From assembly GCA_030549495.1 (NCBI GenBank), contig JAUIRK010000903.1, positions 1,798,001-1,862,000 on the forward strand: 64,000 bases of DNA. The letters are read 5' to 3'. The notes beneath the pieces were generated by a model that saw only the letters and a program-made list of their open reading frames with translations, was not told where the DNA came from and made no database searches. Below, in pieces: positions 1-12,000 of this stretch (its first letter is position 1; each line of letters starts with the position of its first letter). The position numbers were made by a program, and so were the translations under genes. The stretch is from Nectonema munidae (taxonomy: Eukaryota; Nematomorpha; Nectonematoida; Nectonematidae).

Positions 1-2335
1 ATTTTATTGAATTAAAAAAATCATCCATTAATTTTCAGTTGTTCCATTTCTTCTTCCTAAAAATGAAAATGTTTTATTGAGAAAAATAAATAAAAAAACA
101 CATCCAAATTACATAACTTTTCTAAAGTAATTTCTATCAAAAATGTAAAACAGAACTAAAGTTAGAAAAATGTGTATTAGAATTTTTTCATTCTAAAGTG
201 TATAAGAATAAGTGTAAGTTAGCTAGACTCTCAAAAAAAGATATAAAATAAGGATAAAATTGTGCAAACAAAAATCAAACAATAAATCAAGATTGCATCA
301 CTTCATTTTTCTCAAGTTTACAAGTTAAATTGGTGCAAACAAACACAAAGTAGTCAAACTATAATTTTGCTCGAGTCAGATTCCAAAAACAAAGTTAAAA
401 ATATAAAATGTAATAATAAATTTTTTATGAAGCAAAATAAAATAGTTAAATGATAAAAACAGAAAATAGTCAAACAATAAATTCCGATACTATTACTTGA
501 CCGTTCTACAAAAAGATCTACAAAAAGTAAAATAACAACTTTTAATCTTTTGCAATGATTTGTCTTTTATAATAACTCTAGAAAAATTTGCTACATAATA
601 AACATATGAGAGAAAGCAGACAAAATAAACTAATAAAGCAATTTTCACTATTTTAAACGAAACTGTCTGTTCTGAGAATAATTTCAAAATAATAGAAGAC
701 AAAAAATGAGATAGTTTATCAGCATTTTATTTGATATTTTGAAGTTTTTATAAACAGCAAAAGCCAACGTTGAAGTAGCTAAATATATGATATTTAGTAT
801 AGTGATTTGGTAAGGCTTGTATTTTTTACATTTTGTAAGGAATCATAGTATACAAAAAAACGACAGTTTAATCCCTTTTCATAAAATTATTTAAGCGTTT
901 TTTGACTATTTCTCTCTACAAATAAAATTCTGACAGCTGTATAAATAGATGTAGCACATTTTTAAAAACTGAAACATTTGCTTTCGATATTATATTTTTA
1001 TTATAATAATCAACAAATTTTCGTGAAAAATATGATTTAATTAATTATATACAGTGTTACTAACAAAATTTAAGAATCGAACATTATATAAAATAAAGTC
1101 ATTTTGCCCCCCGCCCGCCTTGAAAATACATTGTGGGCGATCGCTCCCCAGATGTGCGCCACTGTCCAAAGGATAATTTACACGTAGTTTAGGAAAACGA
1201 TTAAATCCCTATAATTGTCGATATAGAGGGGTCTTACAATTTAAGTTAAAATAAAATATGAACTAAGTTTAATTCTATTACATCCTGATTTATTTATTCT
1301 AGATGTTTCAGGTTTTAAAACAAAAGTCTTTCAGGGAGAAGGGAAAGAAGGTGTCCAATGTTCCACCCCTCCCCCCTATGCCTACGGTGGTTAAATCTAT
1401 GGTTTTGTCATTTATTAACAGACAAAGGAGATTTATTTAAAATTTAACGCTTATATCTATGGAATTAAGTATTAAAGTAAGAGAAGCCGCTCTATTTGCA
1501 TTGTATATATGATTGCCTAGAGGACTAATTGTCCAGAGGCTAAAATGTCTTGAAGTTAAATTATCCGCAAAACATAAAAACAATTATTAGTTTATTCATA
1601 ATGTATATTAAATATTCAATCATTTCCTTCGCTTATAGTATCTAATTAATTTTTTACTATTTAAGAAAATTTTAAAGATAAAATTCGAAGTAAAAATTTA
1701 TCTATAATAAGAAACACGAGGGTTAAATGTTTAGCAATTATTTCTTATTAACCTTTCAGAGGTATTCTGCTTTTACGATTGTTGAAAAAACGAGATTCTT
1801 TTCAGATTAATCCATCAAAATAAATAATGAAAACATAGAATACCACAAATAAATAAAATTAAAAACTAGAAATTTATAATACCTTCATTATGAATTCAAA
1901 AGGATACTTATAAACTCGAATAGGAGACTCGTACTTCCGAACCATTTTAAAATATCACTACTCATATCTAAATAAAAATATCGACATATATTGCTAACAC
2001 AGATTATGCATGTGAACATAAAATTAAAAAATAATAAAAAAATATTATTTAAATAAATAGAAGTTAATACAGGAAGAATCCGATTTTTTGACATTCATTC
2101 GTACCTTTAAAATGGCATTACTTAGAAATTTTCCATTCTTCTCTGACTTCTTATTGAATCTCCGTATTCCTTTCTCTTCTTTTGAGTAACCTTTTTTTCA
2201 TTTCTTTCTTTCCTCTTATCTCTTATAATTTATTTCTTTTTTTCTGGTTTAATCTTCAATTTTACTTATGAATGACTACACCCCGCCCCCACCCCCAATG
2301 CGAAACGTACTAAAACAACTCCCAAGACTTATAAC
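1..2335. other. AT-rich stretch with no gene seen
   Basis: Only short reading frames without recognisable motifs occur here. Short GC-rich scraps near 1105-1170 and 1355-1385 (runs of C beside words such as GGGCGATCGCTCCCC) look like ends of decayed MITEs, but no paired end was found. I see no exon with plausible splice sites. Confidence 0.6.
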
Positions 2336-2339
2336 TTTG

Positions 2340-3655
2340 AGCTCATTGACCGTATCGACAATCTTAAAAATAAATATTTACAAATTTATGGCCCTGATAT
2401 TGAAGCTTTATTGAAGGTATTGAATAGCATTTTGTCTGACGTCAAAAATGTAATTATAAATAAATGTATAATGATGTTACAGTTCTACAAGATGCAATTA
2501 GAAATCCTGACCTATGCTCAGGTGGTCTGAGAAAATTCTTTTATAGAAACTTATAATCCAACTTGTACTATCAAAATTATTACAAACATTATAAAACCAA
2601 GTAAAAACAAAGTAGTAGAAATTAAAAATGATTTACTTAATTCATTAAAGCCCACCAAAATAAGTTACAAATTAAATCTCTAAAAATTAATAACAACAAA
2701 AGTGCATACGTTAATCTAGGTCAAGGACTGAGGTCTTAAAATACTCCAAGATATGTTCGATATATTGAATGCTAAAAAATGTATGCCTCAATTTCAAATA
2801 AAAAATTTCCCGAAAAATCTTTCTGATCAGGGACTTATTTCATTTATATCATATTCTAACTATAATATTTCTAAATTAGGTGAGGTAAAGTTGATTAGGA
2901 CTATCAAAACTAAAAATATATTCTTCAATTTAACTATTATAGATAAGAAAATTCTGAAATAGCTGAATATCTATCAAAATATAGAACTATTTTTTGCGGT
3001 TTTATTCCCTTCTTATTAAATTATCGATCAAAAAATTTCCATATGCAACAATTGTGGAAAATATGGACATTCGGTCTTATATTGTCGCTCTAAAAACCCA
3101 AAATGTTTCAAATAAAGTATATTCCGGCATAAAACCAATAAATGCTTTTCTACATCAATTATTTCTCCAAATTGTAATGGTTCTCATTTTTACTATGATT
3201 CATGATGTCATAAGTACATCCACAAATCTAAATTTCAAAAAAACTTTTATGCCAATGCTTTCAATATTTATATTGGAAATAATACTCTATGCCACTAGAT
3301 ATACTACACATTAATCTACGAAAATCTACTTTTGCACAATAACCTCATGATATTTCTTGAAGAAAGACCTTATGATATCGTTTGCATTAACGAACCTTAT
3401 CTTTATAATGATAAACTAACCTATATCTCACTAAGAAATTACCTCACTGCTTATAAGCCTGACTTTATGTACTTTTTATATAGAGAGAGTGTAAACCTTG
3501 TTTCTATCCCGGACCTTTCAAATAAGTATATCACGACAACTTATTTTTCATTTGAATCATTTAACTTTTATTGTGTATCTATTTATTTCACTCCTTATTC
3601 CACAGATCCCATACAGATACCACGATATTCCTTCATCATCAGTGGAGCATAACAT
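2340..3655 (+). mobile_element. LINE 5' fragment (Jockey/I/R1 group): ORF1 zinc knuckles and start of endonuclease
   Basis: This is a decayed non-LTR retrotransposon fragment in several frames. ORF1 would bind RNA and ORF2 begins with an APE-type endonuclease that nicks target DNA. A classic CCHC knuckle, C-X2-C-X4-H-X4-C, is readable at 3044-3085 (CNNCGKYGHSVLYC). A second knuckle that has lost its second Cys and a third Jockey-like piece (PNCNGSHFYYDS) follow to about 3210. The endonuclease start is seen at about 3293-3410 as LDILHINLRKS and then EERPYDIVCINEPYLYN, matching the family pattern of an INLxR motif followed by ISEPY. Stops and frame changes break every part, and nothing of the reverse transcriptase follows 3655, so the copy is dead and 3'-truncated or interrupted. 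The exact clade is uncertain. Confidence 0.7.
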
Positions 3656-3849
3656 TATTCCAGAACAGGACCCTTACGATGACCATGTCAGGAATGGGAA
3701 TTTGGGTTTGATCAATCTCATGTTGAGTAGGAATACTATTATTTTACTATTTTATAAATAAATACGTATATGTCATGTCATATTATTTTGATTTGCAATG
3801 GTTTTATCGAATCTGAATTTACTACAATTCATGTCATAAAAAACGTCAC

Positions 3850-3912
3850 CACAGTATAAGTCGAAGGTGAATTTTGGACATGAAATTTGGTGTCAAATTT
3901 TCGACTTATACG
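3850..3912. repeat. Short inverted repeat, possible Tigger/pogo terminus
   Basis: TATAAGTCGAA near 3856 pairs with TTCGACTTATA near 3899, with about 30 bp between. Words of the type GTCGACTTATACGC are common at ends of pogo/Tigger-class elements, so this may be a terminal scrap of one. No transposase adjoins it. Confidence 0.35.
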
Positions 3913-3995
3913 CCCCGAATTTAAGGTATTATCAGGAGATTGGCAAAGTCCTTATGCGGTAAACAGAAGAATGTTCTTCTGAACTTGGCCCGTCT

Positions 3996-4241
3996 TTGCA
4001 CATATGTGTCTTGAACTGTCTTGAGTCTTTTTTATTTCCTCATCACTTTCTTTCAGTGACTGCGCTCAATCATTCTAATCATTGCAAATGCATGGATAGA
4101 CGAGTTACTGCATCACTACTAGGGTTCGCTCCCTGTTCCAAAGAACTGGAAGATTCGCGGTTCCTAAATTTTAGAAATCGTCAGGGAACCGTAAATTATA
4201 CCCGCTTCCAAGACTTGCCTAGTTCCCCCATTTATCTCTGA
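3996..4241 (+). other. Unrecognised 81-codon open frame
   Basis: An open frame with a Cys-rich middle (HCKCMDRR) that I cannot match to any family. It sits between a Tigger-like terminus and a hAT scrap. It could be chance or part of a decayed element; there is no sign of selection or splicing. Confidence 0.15.
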
Positions 4242-4289
4242 TTATTTGTTTACTTTATAAATTTTAATTCTCCTTTCTTTAAAATTCTT

Positions 4290-4570
4290 CACCCATTTGC
4301 AAACCCACTGCAAAACGGAATATATTAATATACTCGATGATCCACTGCTTGAAATATATTTTAATGAAATAAGTATACTTGAAAGTCTGAGCACTTCAAC
4401 TATAGCTAGTGAAGATATATTTGATGTCAACAAAGAATTTAAACTTTTCGAAGCGAAATGGAAAATAACAGAAAAAATTAATTAACTTTTAGCTGCACTT
4501 CTTTTAATTAAACCTACAAGTGTAGAAAATGAAAGAGCTTCTTTTCACTTTTTACTAAAAAAAAGTGAAG
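4290..4570 (+). pseudogene. hAT transposase C-terminal remnant
   Basis: The frame from 4297 to 4485 is acidic and has no stop, and is followed after a stop by LLLIKPTSVENERAS (about 4498-4545). This is the start of the hAT dimerisation region, whose family pattern is PTSxExERxFS. Only this C-terminal end is present. The stop upstream and the loss of sequence after the motif show a dead copy. The match rests on one short but characteristic motif. Confidence 0.6.
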
Positions 4571-6073
4571 TCGTGGCTGAGTAACGTCCTTTATATAGTG
4601 GCTCTGAGGTATTTTCTATCGACTTCATTTGAATTGATGTTTCTGGAGAAGACATCTGCTGGGTTATCTTTTATGTTAATGTAGGCAGAGTTTTGTTGAA
4701 GATGGTCGAATTGAGATTCGTAGTCTTCAATCATCTTGTATACGATTCCGTTTAGATCTGCTTCTGACGAACCTCCATTTTTAATGGCTCCAACGCTGAT
4801 ACCGAGTCTGAGAAGAAAAAATGGTTATTTTTGAAATGTATACACGCAATCTCTCTTTTTTTGGCTCTAGCGAGCTGTAAGCTCTTTGCTAGGCAATTTT
4901 CGAAAGATTTTATTGAAAAATAAACACACAAAAAAATATGCACAATAGAAAGGTCTTTGATGGGTTGGGTTTACTTCAGGGTGGGAAAATTAGAAAGACT
5001 GATGCTAAGGGGCGTTCGCCGCCTTATAGAGTCCTGTATGATCCCCGGTGCCCCTTAGTCGTCTCTTGAAAGTTTGTCCGCCGGGTTCTTTCTGGAAGGG
5101 ATGTATTGTGTGTTCCGTTGGATTTTCTTGAGGAGAATCGGAAATTTTCTTTCGAATTTGTTGATTATGTTCTGGAGGTTTTGGATTCCGATCCGTTGTT
5201 GAGAGCCACTTGCGCTGCTACCAAACTATCCGAAAAGAAGGTACCGTTGTCCGGGTACTGAGTAGCCGCCAGTAGCAGCGCCAGCAGCTCGTTCGTGTTG
5301 ATGGATGAAGCTGAGATTGCTGGGATTTTCCCTTCTGGCCCCACAATCGCTATTTGTTTGAGAGTTGCGTCCATAAACACTGGAAATGTGTTTTTCCTCT
5401 TATTTTCTATGATTAGGATGGATCTTCTCAATTCTTTCCATGCCTCCAGCCTCTTACTGGAAAGGGGTTCGCCTTTTAATACTCTGAATAGGGGAGAGAT
5501 TTTCTGAATTTTTTTGGGACACATCCAAGAAAATATTGGATGTATCCCAAGATCTTTTGTAGAGGTTTTGCTGGGGGTTTGTCTTCAAAGGACGCACCTG
5601 CTAAGATTGTCAGTGCAGCCTTGAGCTTTACCTTTGTTGAAGTTTTTAGTTTGAGGCATCTATCCTGGAAGTTGACCAGTATTTCAAGGAAGTTGAAAAC
5701 TTGTTTTTGTGAAGTGAACGATTTCTCCATATTGAGGGCCATCCCGTGGTCCGTGCAGAATTGAACAAATTGTTCCGCCATAGATTTAAGGGAGGATTTG
5801 TATTTTCCCAAAATGAGCAGGTCGTCCAGGTAAAGTAGCGTTTTTATTTAGTTGCTACAATTTTCTTTGAGGCTTGCCACCATTTTGGAGAGAACTAATT
5901 GCAGTATGCCTGGGCTAAAATTAGATGAAATTTAAAAGTTGTACGTCTTATTTTAAAGTTTATTCTGAAGCAGAATAAATCATGGAATGACGGGCAAAGC
6001 TTGATTCCGTAAAACGCCGAGGAGAAATCAAATTTTACTCCGTACTTGAAGGATTCCTCCATCTGTGATAGCT

Positions 6074-6570
6074 AGAGATTGCACCTCGGATACCCCGTCC
6101 CCGTCTCCCCGGGAAAAAGCGAAAAAAAGCTCCTTGAGGAAAATCTCTTTTTTCCTCAGGGGGAAAAATACAATATTAAATTCAAATTTATCAAGTTGAA
6201 GAAAGAATGAGAGAAGTAGAAAGTTGTGGTATTTATAAATTATGTGTATTTCAAAGCTATATATATTATTTATAATTCATGATTCAACTTGTAAACAATT
6301 CATATGTGGTGATATTTATGTATTATGTATGTGTATTTCAAAGCTATATGTATTATTTATAATTTATCATGATTCAAATTGTAAACAAAAACAGATTCTC
6401 TCAGGATTATTGTTTTTAAATTTTATTATTTGAACAATTTTGAATAAATCATTTCAAAATTTTAGTGTTCTTCTTGATAAAAAAAATATTTTTTCCCCCG
6501 GATGAGAAAAAATTTACTTCACGGTCACCGCTCCCCGGGGAGAGAAAAAAGCCTTTGGGGAGCAATCCCT
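6074..6570. mobile_element. hAT-like MITE inserted in the retroelement fossil
   Basis: Ends AGAGATTGC and (reverse complement) AGGGATTGC face each other. Flanking octamers are TGATAGCT (6066-6073) and AGATAGCT (6571-6578), 7 of 8 identical, as expected for the 8-bp target duplication of hAT elements. The interior has no transposase. It contains a tandem duplication of about 85 bp (6239-6388). Confidence 0.6.
6239..6388. repeat. Two tandem copies of an approximately 85-bp unit
   Basis: The words TATGTGTATTTCAAAGCTAT, TATTATTTATAATT, CATGATTCAA and TTGTAAACAA each occur twice in the same order, about 85 bp apart. The unit lies inside the MITE at 6074-6570. Confidence 0.7.
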
Positions 6571-7799
6571 AGATAGCTTGAGATGGGCAGAGTCTGTATT
6601 TTTCTGTCTTGAATAGTTTCTTCGTAAAGGTGAAGTTCTGTATGAACCTAACTCAATTACCGCTTTTAGGTACGCAGAAAACAGGTGATATAATTTTTGG
6701 GGTGTTTATTTCTGCTATTACTTCGCTTTCGAGGAGATTTGGAATAATTACATTCTCAATACATTTCTTTTGGTGTTTAAGTAACTTTGCGAACCTGAAG
6801 AATGAGCCAAAATGTAAGGATGAGATGATTGTTGGGGCGTACCCATGCTTTTTCTTTGTTTTGAAACTTTGTAAATTTGAAGGAGCTCTCCATTTTCTGT
6901 GAATGAAGTTGAAGTTTGCTTCTTCGTTAAACGATGTAAGTTTTGGGACGCTATCCAGGAATATTTTGGCGACCTCCTTTATGTCCGTTGGCGATTCCAA
7001 TTCTTCGATGGAAAAATCTTCTTCGTCTACTTCATCATCGTCGTCGCTCTCCCCATTGCCCGAGTCGTTTTCTGCAGGTTGCAGAGTTTCGACTGGCTCC
7101 TATGACAAACGAGACGAAGTCTTCTGGCCTGAGCCATAGGTCTTCTTTTTCGATGTCGTCTAACTTTAGATCTTCTACAATTCCTTGCAATATGTCGGGT
7201 TTTTTCTCGTGCAACTCAGGAAGGGCGATTTCAGCGTCTAAAAGAAGCGCTTCTTCGACCATTTCCGTTGTGGCCAGTTTATTAGGTTCTCTGTCTTGTC
7301 AAACTGCTCCTCATGGGTTTCTTCTGATGATAAGGAAGAAAAACTCTTGACTGATGAAGCCGGAGTCGAGAATAGTATAGGAATGGGTTGCTCTCCTGTG
7401 AGAAAGGAGACAAATGGATCCTCAAAGAAAGAAGCTTTGGAGCGATCTTCTAGAAGGACAGATACGTTTGTTATATCTGTCAGCGCCCTGATAAATGATC
7501 TATTTTGAGCCTCCTTTACCCTTGCCCTTCTTTTCTGGCGCTTGGAAAGAGAGCCTTTGGCGAAAGAACTTTGGATCAGGAGTAAGAATATTTAAGGAAG
7601 ATAGACCTGATGATCCAATTTGCTTTGCTGCTGTCTCCTAGGAGGATTGAGTCGCTAAGCACGATACATTGGTTGATTGAAGCTACGTCTTCCAAAGGTA
7701 AGTGGATGATTTTTTTCCAAGATTGAGAAAAGAGTTACCAAAACACTATCTTTCGCGTTTCTAGCCGTAGGGGGTAAAGCTTCTATGAAGCCTCCAAAA

Positions 7800-8740
7800 A
7801 TGTAGTTGCTGCTACTATATAAAGCGTGACGACCTTTAAATAATTTTAGTCTAGTTATAAAGTTTTATATCTATTTCAATATATTTAAATAAAATAAGTG
7901 TTGATCCTCAAGTAAAAATGTTTAATCATTCCCATTTATTGCGTTTAATTTTAATATTTTGCAAAAATCTGAAGTAAAAACTCTTTTTCTTTCACCATTA
8001 TAATTGAAATGTATATATATAGAGAAAGGAAAAGAGAAAAATAATTCATTTGCTATCAACAATATGCAGCAAAGCAATAATTCGCGCTAAAACACCGTTC
8101 CACGATGATATGTCTGTACGACAAACTGCCTGGCGACGCAGTGTCAGGGGACGAAACGTGCAGGCACCGAAAAAAGAGTTTAAACATGACTAAAAAAGAT
8201 AATTTTAAACAGAAATGATATTTAGTGCTAGACAAATGGATAAATATAAAGTAGCTTATGTGTTTTTAGTTAAACGTTATAGTGTCAGTTGATAAAAATT
8301 AAATGGAATATAAATTTCATTCTTCATCATATTTCCATGATGAAATTTTTAAGAAAGAAGAAGCTAGCCAAGAGTTTTTAGCTAAAATGATTTGATGAAA
8401 TTTAGTACCAAAGATATTATAGAAAAAAAAATCCTTTTTACGTTTCCTGTATAATATTTTATTTGCAAAATTGTACTTTACTATTATGAATTTACTAAAA
8501 TTATTTTTGAAATGTTGTACAAATTTATAGAATGACATTTGAATAAATATTCTTTTATATATTAACAAGGATGATCAATAAATGAGTAGCAAATGAGACA
8601 AAGAAGTAAGATAAACATTATCCATGATGACACATTTAACGAATAAAAGACACTGATAGAACACATGCTAAAAATCAAAATAACTCCTTTTCACAATGGA
8701 TTAAATAGAAGACAACAAAAAGTAAAAAGTCTGCACAGCT
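7800..8740. other. No gene seen; downstream flank of the SLC38-like gene
   Basis: AT-rich sequence. On the minus strand a candidate AATAAA polyadenylation signal (TTTATT on the plus strand, 8458-8463) lies about 290 bp past the SLC38-like stop codon. No other feature was recognised. Confidence 0.35.
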
Positions 8741-8750
8741 GGAATGCGAA

Positions 8751-9068
8751 TCATTGATACGAGCCAGTAACGTTAACAGGAATATCTCTAATCAGGAATG
8801 GGGAGAATGCTTCAGGGGCAGAGAGTTGGGACTTTGTGATGTCATTAAAGCAGTAGGGCATGGCCTTGGAAGAAGCGCAGCCCTTCCTCTCGCGCAGAAA
8901 GAGGACATTGACGATCCCTAGTATCAAAATGGTGAAGCCGACGAGTGCGGTGAAGAGAGCAGCCAGGCCTGACCGTGACTTGAAGGCGTCCTTGAACTTT
9001 GTGTAGTTTAGTTTGATGTAGCACAAAGAAGGAATTATGAATGCCAATGGGGAAGCAGCAATCACACC
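8751..9068 (-). CDS. SLC38A11: SLC38A11-like exon 13 (last coding exon)
   Basis: Follows acceptor AATTAAG in phase 0 and begins GVIAASPLAFIIPSLCYIKL, matching the G-x-x-x-A-x-P-L-x-F-I-I-P-S-x-C-Y-L-K-L block. A second helix (ALVGFTILILGIVNVLF) and a Cys-containing tail end at TGA 8751-8753. NVTGSYQ near the end holds a possible N-glycosylation sequon, which fits an extracellular C terminus. Confidence 0.92.
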   Translation of the reverse strand, partial: GVIAASPLAFIIPSLCYIKLNYTKFKDAFKSRSGLAALFTALVGFTILILGIVNVLFLRERKGCASSKAMPYCFNDITKSQLSAPEAFSPFLIRDIPVNVTGSYQ

Positions 9069-12000
9069 CTTAATTAAAATATAGCAAGCAAATAAACTGG
9101 AGCTCTAAAAGCAAGGGAGAATGATTTACTACAGCTAATTTTTACCTCCACCCAATTTTTTTAAATTTTTATCCATTTTTTAAAATTTTTTCAAATGATC
9201 GAAAAAAATTGACATAAATATTAAATATACGGATAAAGGTAATTTGATCGAAGACATAGTAGAAAAAATTATTAGGGAGGGGGAGGGGGGATTAAACTTT
9301 TTTTATATTTTTAAAATTTTATTTTAAAAGAATTTGTCTGTGAAGCTCACCCGTAAAACAAGTAAAGTAATATTCAAAGTCTACTCACAAGCCAAACAAA
9401 AACAATATAAAATTGAAAAATTCAAATTAATAAATTATTACCGCCCTCTTCCTCCGTGAAATTACATTGACGGGGCAGGGGATCTTAGATTTAGTCTGTT
9501 CTACGATCATTTCTGTTTCCAACATTACCATTTTTATAAAAGCGGAATCTAATTCATTTGTCTTTTCTTTTTTTTAAATCTACAAAAAATTTTCGTGATT
9601 TATAAATTTATGATGTCAGGCTTTTATTTAGATAATAATATATCTGAATTATAGAAGGTGTGGTTTAGTGGTATCAGGATTAGCGAGAGTGAACTGTATT
9701 ATATTAGAATTTCCAAATATAAGTATGTTAAAATAATTTGTGATGTACTTACATTAAGTTCTAACACGATCCCCAAACATCTTGTAGAGAAAGAAAAGCA
9801 GGTTGCCGTTAAAACGAGAAAGAGTGTGATGAGGACATGGGAAGTTTGGGAAAGACTCTTTTTATTAGAAATGAAGATCATCTGCTCTAAAACCTTAAAA
9901 TACAAGAACAAAATCGTGTTATTAAGAAGAGTAAATGAAGGCTGGAGAAATTCAAGCATATCCACCCAATTTTGTAAGAAATCAAAGATAAACAAGAATT
10001 TTTAGTGAGAGTTAATTACTTAATAAATTCGTCAATTAATTAGTTTAAGGAATTCTTTGAATGTTTTATTATAATTTAGTGATTCATGTGTTTGCGAAAA
10101 GCAGCATAACAGACATGGGGTAGAAGCATTAGCAAAGCAAAATGAAGTTATGGCAAATTGTTCAAATAATAAGCGAAATACATCAACGCTATATAACCAT
10201 ATTTGAAAAATTTAATTTAAAAAATCATTACTACATGGGGGAAAAATAAAATGGGGCAAAAGGAAATATTTATGCAATTTGAAAGAAGCTACACTAAAAG
10301 TTCAAAAAATGCCCAATAAAATATAAAAATATATTAATAGATAACATAAGGAAACAGAAAAAAATTTCTTGGATATTTATGGTATTTAGTTTATAATTAT
10401 AGAGTGGAAGAAAAAATAGATGTAATTAAAAATACGTATACTAACTAATTAAGCTAATCAGGTAAATCTAAAAATTGTATCTGGTTGACTATCGTGTTAA
10501 AAGTCTAGAGATTGTACATACAGTTGCGTACTGAAATAGTAGAGAGGTGCGGGGGTATTGGGCAATAGCCCCATTTCATAAAATGAAGTATGGATCTCTA
10601 ATATTTGTTTGCCTTGATTTGAAACAGTTATTTTTGTAAATAGAAATATATAAGATATTCAAAACTTCCTTAATGCACTTAGCTCTGATGATTATTTTAC
10701 CCCCCCCCCCCTCCCTCTTCAGTAATTAAATGGTATATCTATATTATAATAAGCAAGTGTGTGTCTGTGTGTCTGTCTGTCCCTGGAAGCATTTTGATTG
10801 GTTAAAATTATTTATATACTAGCCGGTCCCGTGGTCGTTTCAAGCGAAGCGAATTTGAATTAGCAACTCAATATACACACTACCAAGTATCCTATGTTTC
10901 GAGCGAAGCGAGAAACGACCACGGGACCGGCTAGTATATATATATATGATTCTATTAAATAATTTTTGAAAATTTTAAACAATTTTGAATTTATATAATT
11001 TTAAAGTATATGAGTTGTTTTTTACAACTTAAATTTAAAGTATATTTAGTGAATATAGCCAATCAAAATATTAAACGTGATAATTGAGTGTTCAGCATTA
11101 AATTTTTCATAAAAAACAACTGTTAATTTTTAAAAATTAAAAAAAAGTTAAGAGCGTAATTTTTCAAATGTGTGCAGTGATGGACAGGCAAAGAATTGAT
11201 CCGAGAAGTGTAATTAGTGCAGCGATATAATCTTACTTCCCTACAGACAAAGCATTCGATCGGATACGTCAGCAGGATGGAGATTGAGTAGATTAGTCTG
11301 GTTGCGTTGATTAAATCATCATTTTGGCAGTAATTCTCCAAAACATCTCCTAAAAAGAATGCAATCAATCATTCACCCCCTATGAAGAATAAGACGTTTG
11401 GATCAATTTTAGTATTCGCACACACATCCCGTTCCGATGTTTTTTGTGTAGCGTAGATAGCGAATCACGTTTGCCATCATTTTGTTTGACATCGTAATGC
11501 AAGCATATCCCTAATGGTCGGTCAGGTTTAAAACTAAAAATTTTAAATCTAAATTTTTTATAAAATTTACATCATTTAATAAGAATCAACTTACTAACGC
11601 TAAACTTTTATAACTGAAAAATTAGCTAACAGACTATCCATCTAACTTATTGACTTAGTAACAATCTAAAGGTAAAGGTACCGTGGGGTCTTTTCATCGA
11701 AAAGGCACAATTGCGCCGCTTGTAACGAAATGTGAGGAAAGCAGGCTTGATGCGGGATCGAAGACCTTAAGCCTAGTATCTAACCAAGCTTAACAAAGGA
11801 TTAGCCAATAAACTAAGAATGTCATGGACCAAATACGAACTGACTAAGTTATTAACTAACTATCTACTAATTAATTAATCAATGGAATAGAAAAAGTAAT
11901 AAATCACGAAACCTAAAAAAATAACTAACTAAATTTACAAATATCTAACTTGTCAAACAATATAGAAAATAAATATAATCTATTCGTACATTATCGGCCT

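Larger units (their letters stand above)
4560..7800 (-). mobile_element. Broken retroelement fossil (reverse transcriptase-RNase H, LTR-kin or DIRS-like)
   Basis: Minus-strand pieces, in order along the element: a gag-like acidic region (about 7560-7000), the start of a reverse transcriptase (7000-6653), the RT thumb side (5811-5476, with a FCTDHGMALNMEKS-like segment) and an RNase H-like domain (5524-5030) ending in PSRKNPADKLSR, the NxADxLSR motif found in many retroelement RNase H tails. The family cannot be named from sequence alone; no integrase or terminal repeats were recognised. It is broken in several places and carries an inserted DNA element at 6074-6570. Its divergence suggests an old copy. 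Confidence 0.6.

Noticed and set aside
9658-10005. 115-codon plus-strand ORF
   Set aside because: It lies antisense to the well-supported SLC38A11-like exon 12 and has no motif of its own.
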